Source: Phorcus lineatus
Lineage: Eukaryota > Mollusca > Gastropoda > Trochida > Trochidae
Direction: 5' to 3'
NCBI GenBank assembly: GCA_921293015.1
Contig: OV121092.1
Coordinates: forward strand, 5,028,001 to 5,092,000
Length of the DNA stretch: 64,000 nt
The notes under the pieces are model-generated. The model had not been told where the DNA came from. It searched no databases and saw only the letters and a list, made by a program, of their open reading frames with translations. Position numbers and translations under genes: made by a program. This document shows, in pieces, positions 62,807 to 64,000 of this stretch (position 1 is its first letter; the number at the start of each line of letters is the position of its first letter).

Positions 62807-64000
62807 TGTGCGTCCAACCTCGTGCCAAGTCAGATACTTCATAAAATGAGCGATAAAGAGGTTAAGTATGGTTGCATTTGTTTACAAAGTAATGGTAGTT
62901 GTTTTAAACAAGTAATTGATTTTGCGAACTATAAAAACATTTCATAATAACCAGCGAAATGGAAAGAAACACACATTTGATATGTTTGCATCCCAATAAA
63001 CCACCTGAAAGCGAAACTTGTTACAGTGCAGTCGGGTAAAGCTACGCATCTACAACATGTTCATTCTTCGGAGGAAAATACAGGATGTGGGATTACATTT
63101 TGAAAACTAAATTATTGTTAAAGCTTAAAGCTACACCGAAAATATTAACGTAAAATATACATGTTGAAACGTGTGTTGTCAGTGACACTGATAGTTTTCG
63201 AACGACTACCCCTCTATTCCCAGAGGTCGGAATGTTTAGTGTAAAGATAGGATAACATTTCAATAATTATGATTTTGATAGATTTTAAAAATGTTGTCTG
63301 AAGTTTAGCTGATGACAAACCGATAGTCGGAGAGATATTTTGGTTTCCATTGTCAATTACGTGAGAAGGCAAACTGTTTGATGACGCCATGTTTGCTAGG
63401 AATTTTGTCAGTTTTTACCGATTTTGTGCGATTAATTAACATTTAAGTTCTTTTTACCTTTTAAATAAGTTCAAAATATCTTCCAATTTGCATAGAAACG
63501 CAAGAACATCAATCTTCATAAGCTTGGTTTCATCCTGATTTACTAGAATAAGTTTTGTTCAACTGCGTAACTTAACCCTCCGCGTATGTTTACCTGACTT
63601 GGCTGTATATCCAGCAAAGAGATATAATAACCTTTAAGTTCAAAGCCAAAGCAAAAGCATTTCAAAGATAGCTTTCATGTTTATTATTTCAGTGTTAAGA
63701 GTCGGTGGTTAATATTTTGATATCTAAGTGGTATTTCTATCGGTATTTTTACCAAATACCTAATTCAGTACAAAGATGCACGATGATGTACGTGACCATT
63801 TTCAAACTGATGAGGAGCTTCTTAAAATGGCTTTCCATTCAATTGAATGAGTGAATGTCTTGATGTCCTGCATCCAATTCTGAAAATAGAACTTCAATCT
63901 TAAGTATTTGTATTAGATCTCAATCGTTTTTATTTTTGCTGTTATCAACCAAATTCTGCTTTGTGGATAAATACAAAAAATTTTCATTTACAGTTGTTTC
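62807..64000. other. Upstream of ICE2; possible start of a divergent gene
   Basis: A plus-strand ATG at 62848 opens MSDKEVKYGCICLQSN with a weak donor-like 'gag|gttaagt' after five codons. Another short frame near 63777-63851 (MHDDVRDHFQTDEELLK) follows an acceptor-like 'cctaattcag'. Neither is recognised. A divergent promoter with ICE2 is possible but not shown. The rest is AT-rich with no repeat ends. Confidence 0.3.

Noticed and set aside
1-64000. LTR or virus-like elements and CRISPR arrays
   Set aside because: I looked for paired direct repeats with an internal coding region and for spaced identical repeats; none were seen. The repeats present are DNA transposons, SINEs, one LINE fragment and satellites.

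Overview
The window looks like a mollusc genome, probably a gastropod. It is AT-rich, has long introns with GT-AG junctions, and carries many short DNA transposons and tRNA-derived SINEs. One SINE has a tail and 'gttggtgtttaacgccgc' block of a kind I remember from gastropod (abalone-type) repeats. The organism call is inference from repeats and protein similarity; no marker gene proves it. I see no bacterial-style genes, no CRISPR, no credible tRNA gene and no LTR or virus-like element.

Layout. (1) 0-8.7 kb is non-coding and holds TTAA-flanked MITEs and a decayed mariner transposon. (2) 8.7-29.0 kb, plus strand: a three-exon gene for a predicted secreted protein with a signal peptide, a long coiled coil containing eight 11-residue repeats, and two SRCR domains. 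Its 14-kb first intron contains a 35-bp minisatellite, an AACGTT/GACGTC-rich transposon, a SINE and simple repeats. (3) 30.3-36.3 kb (minus) and 42.1-47.3 kb (plus): two head-to-head paralogues of a type II membrane protein resembling the DUF1647 / glycosyltransferase-like family. I could phase 8 and 7 coding exons without a frame conflict (413 and 406 aa). Their exons match in length over the conserved part. DNA identity between them is patchy, which suggests gene conversion. (4) 50.2-62.8 kb, minus: a 17-coding-exon gene recognisable as ICE2/NARG2, little elongation complex subunit 2 (about 1061 aa). Its first intron is loaded with a hAT-like MITE, a LINE fragment and a 1.1-kb near-perfect palindrome. 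(5) 62.8-64 kb is upstream of ICE2, with only a weak hint of a divergent gene.

How the genes relate. The SRCR protein suggests an extracellular recognition role. The DUF1647-like pair suggests Golgi or ER membrane enzymes. ICE2 is a nuclear factor for small nuclear RNA transcription. I see no pathway linking them; the neighbourhood is an ordinary animal one. The most informative signals are the converted inverted gene pair with a relic duplicated exon, a family of TTAA MITEs whose two subfamilies share an internal core, nested insertions with readable target-site duplications, and the large palindrome in ICE2 intron 1.
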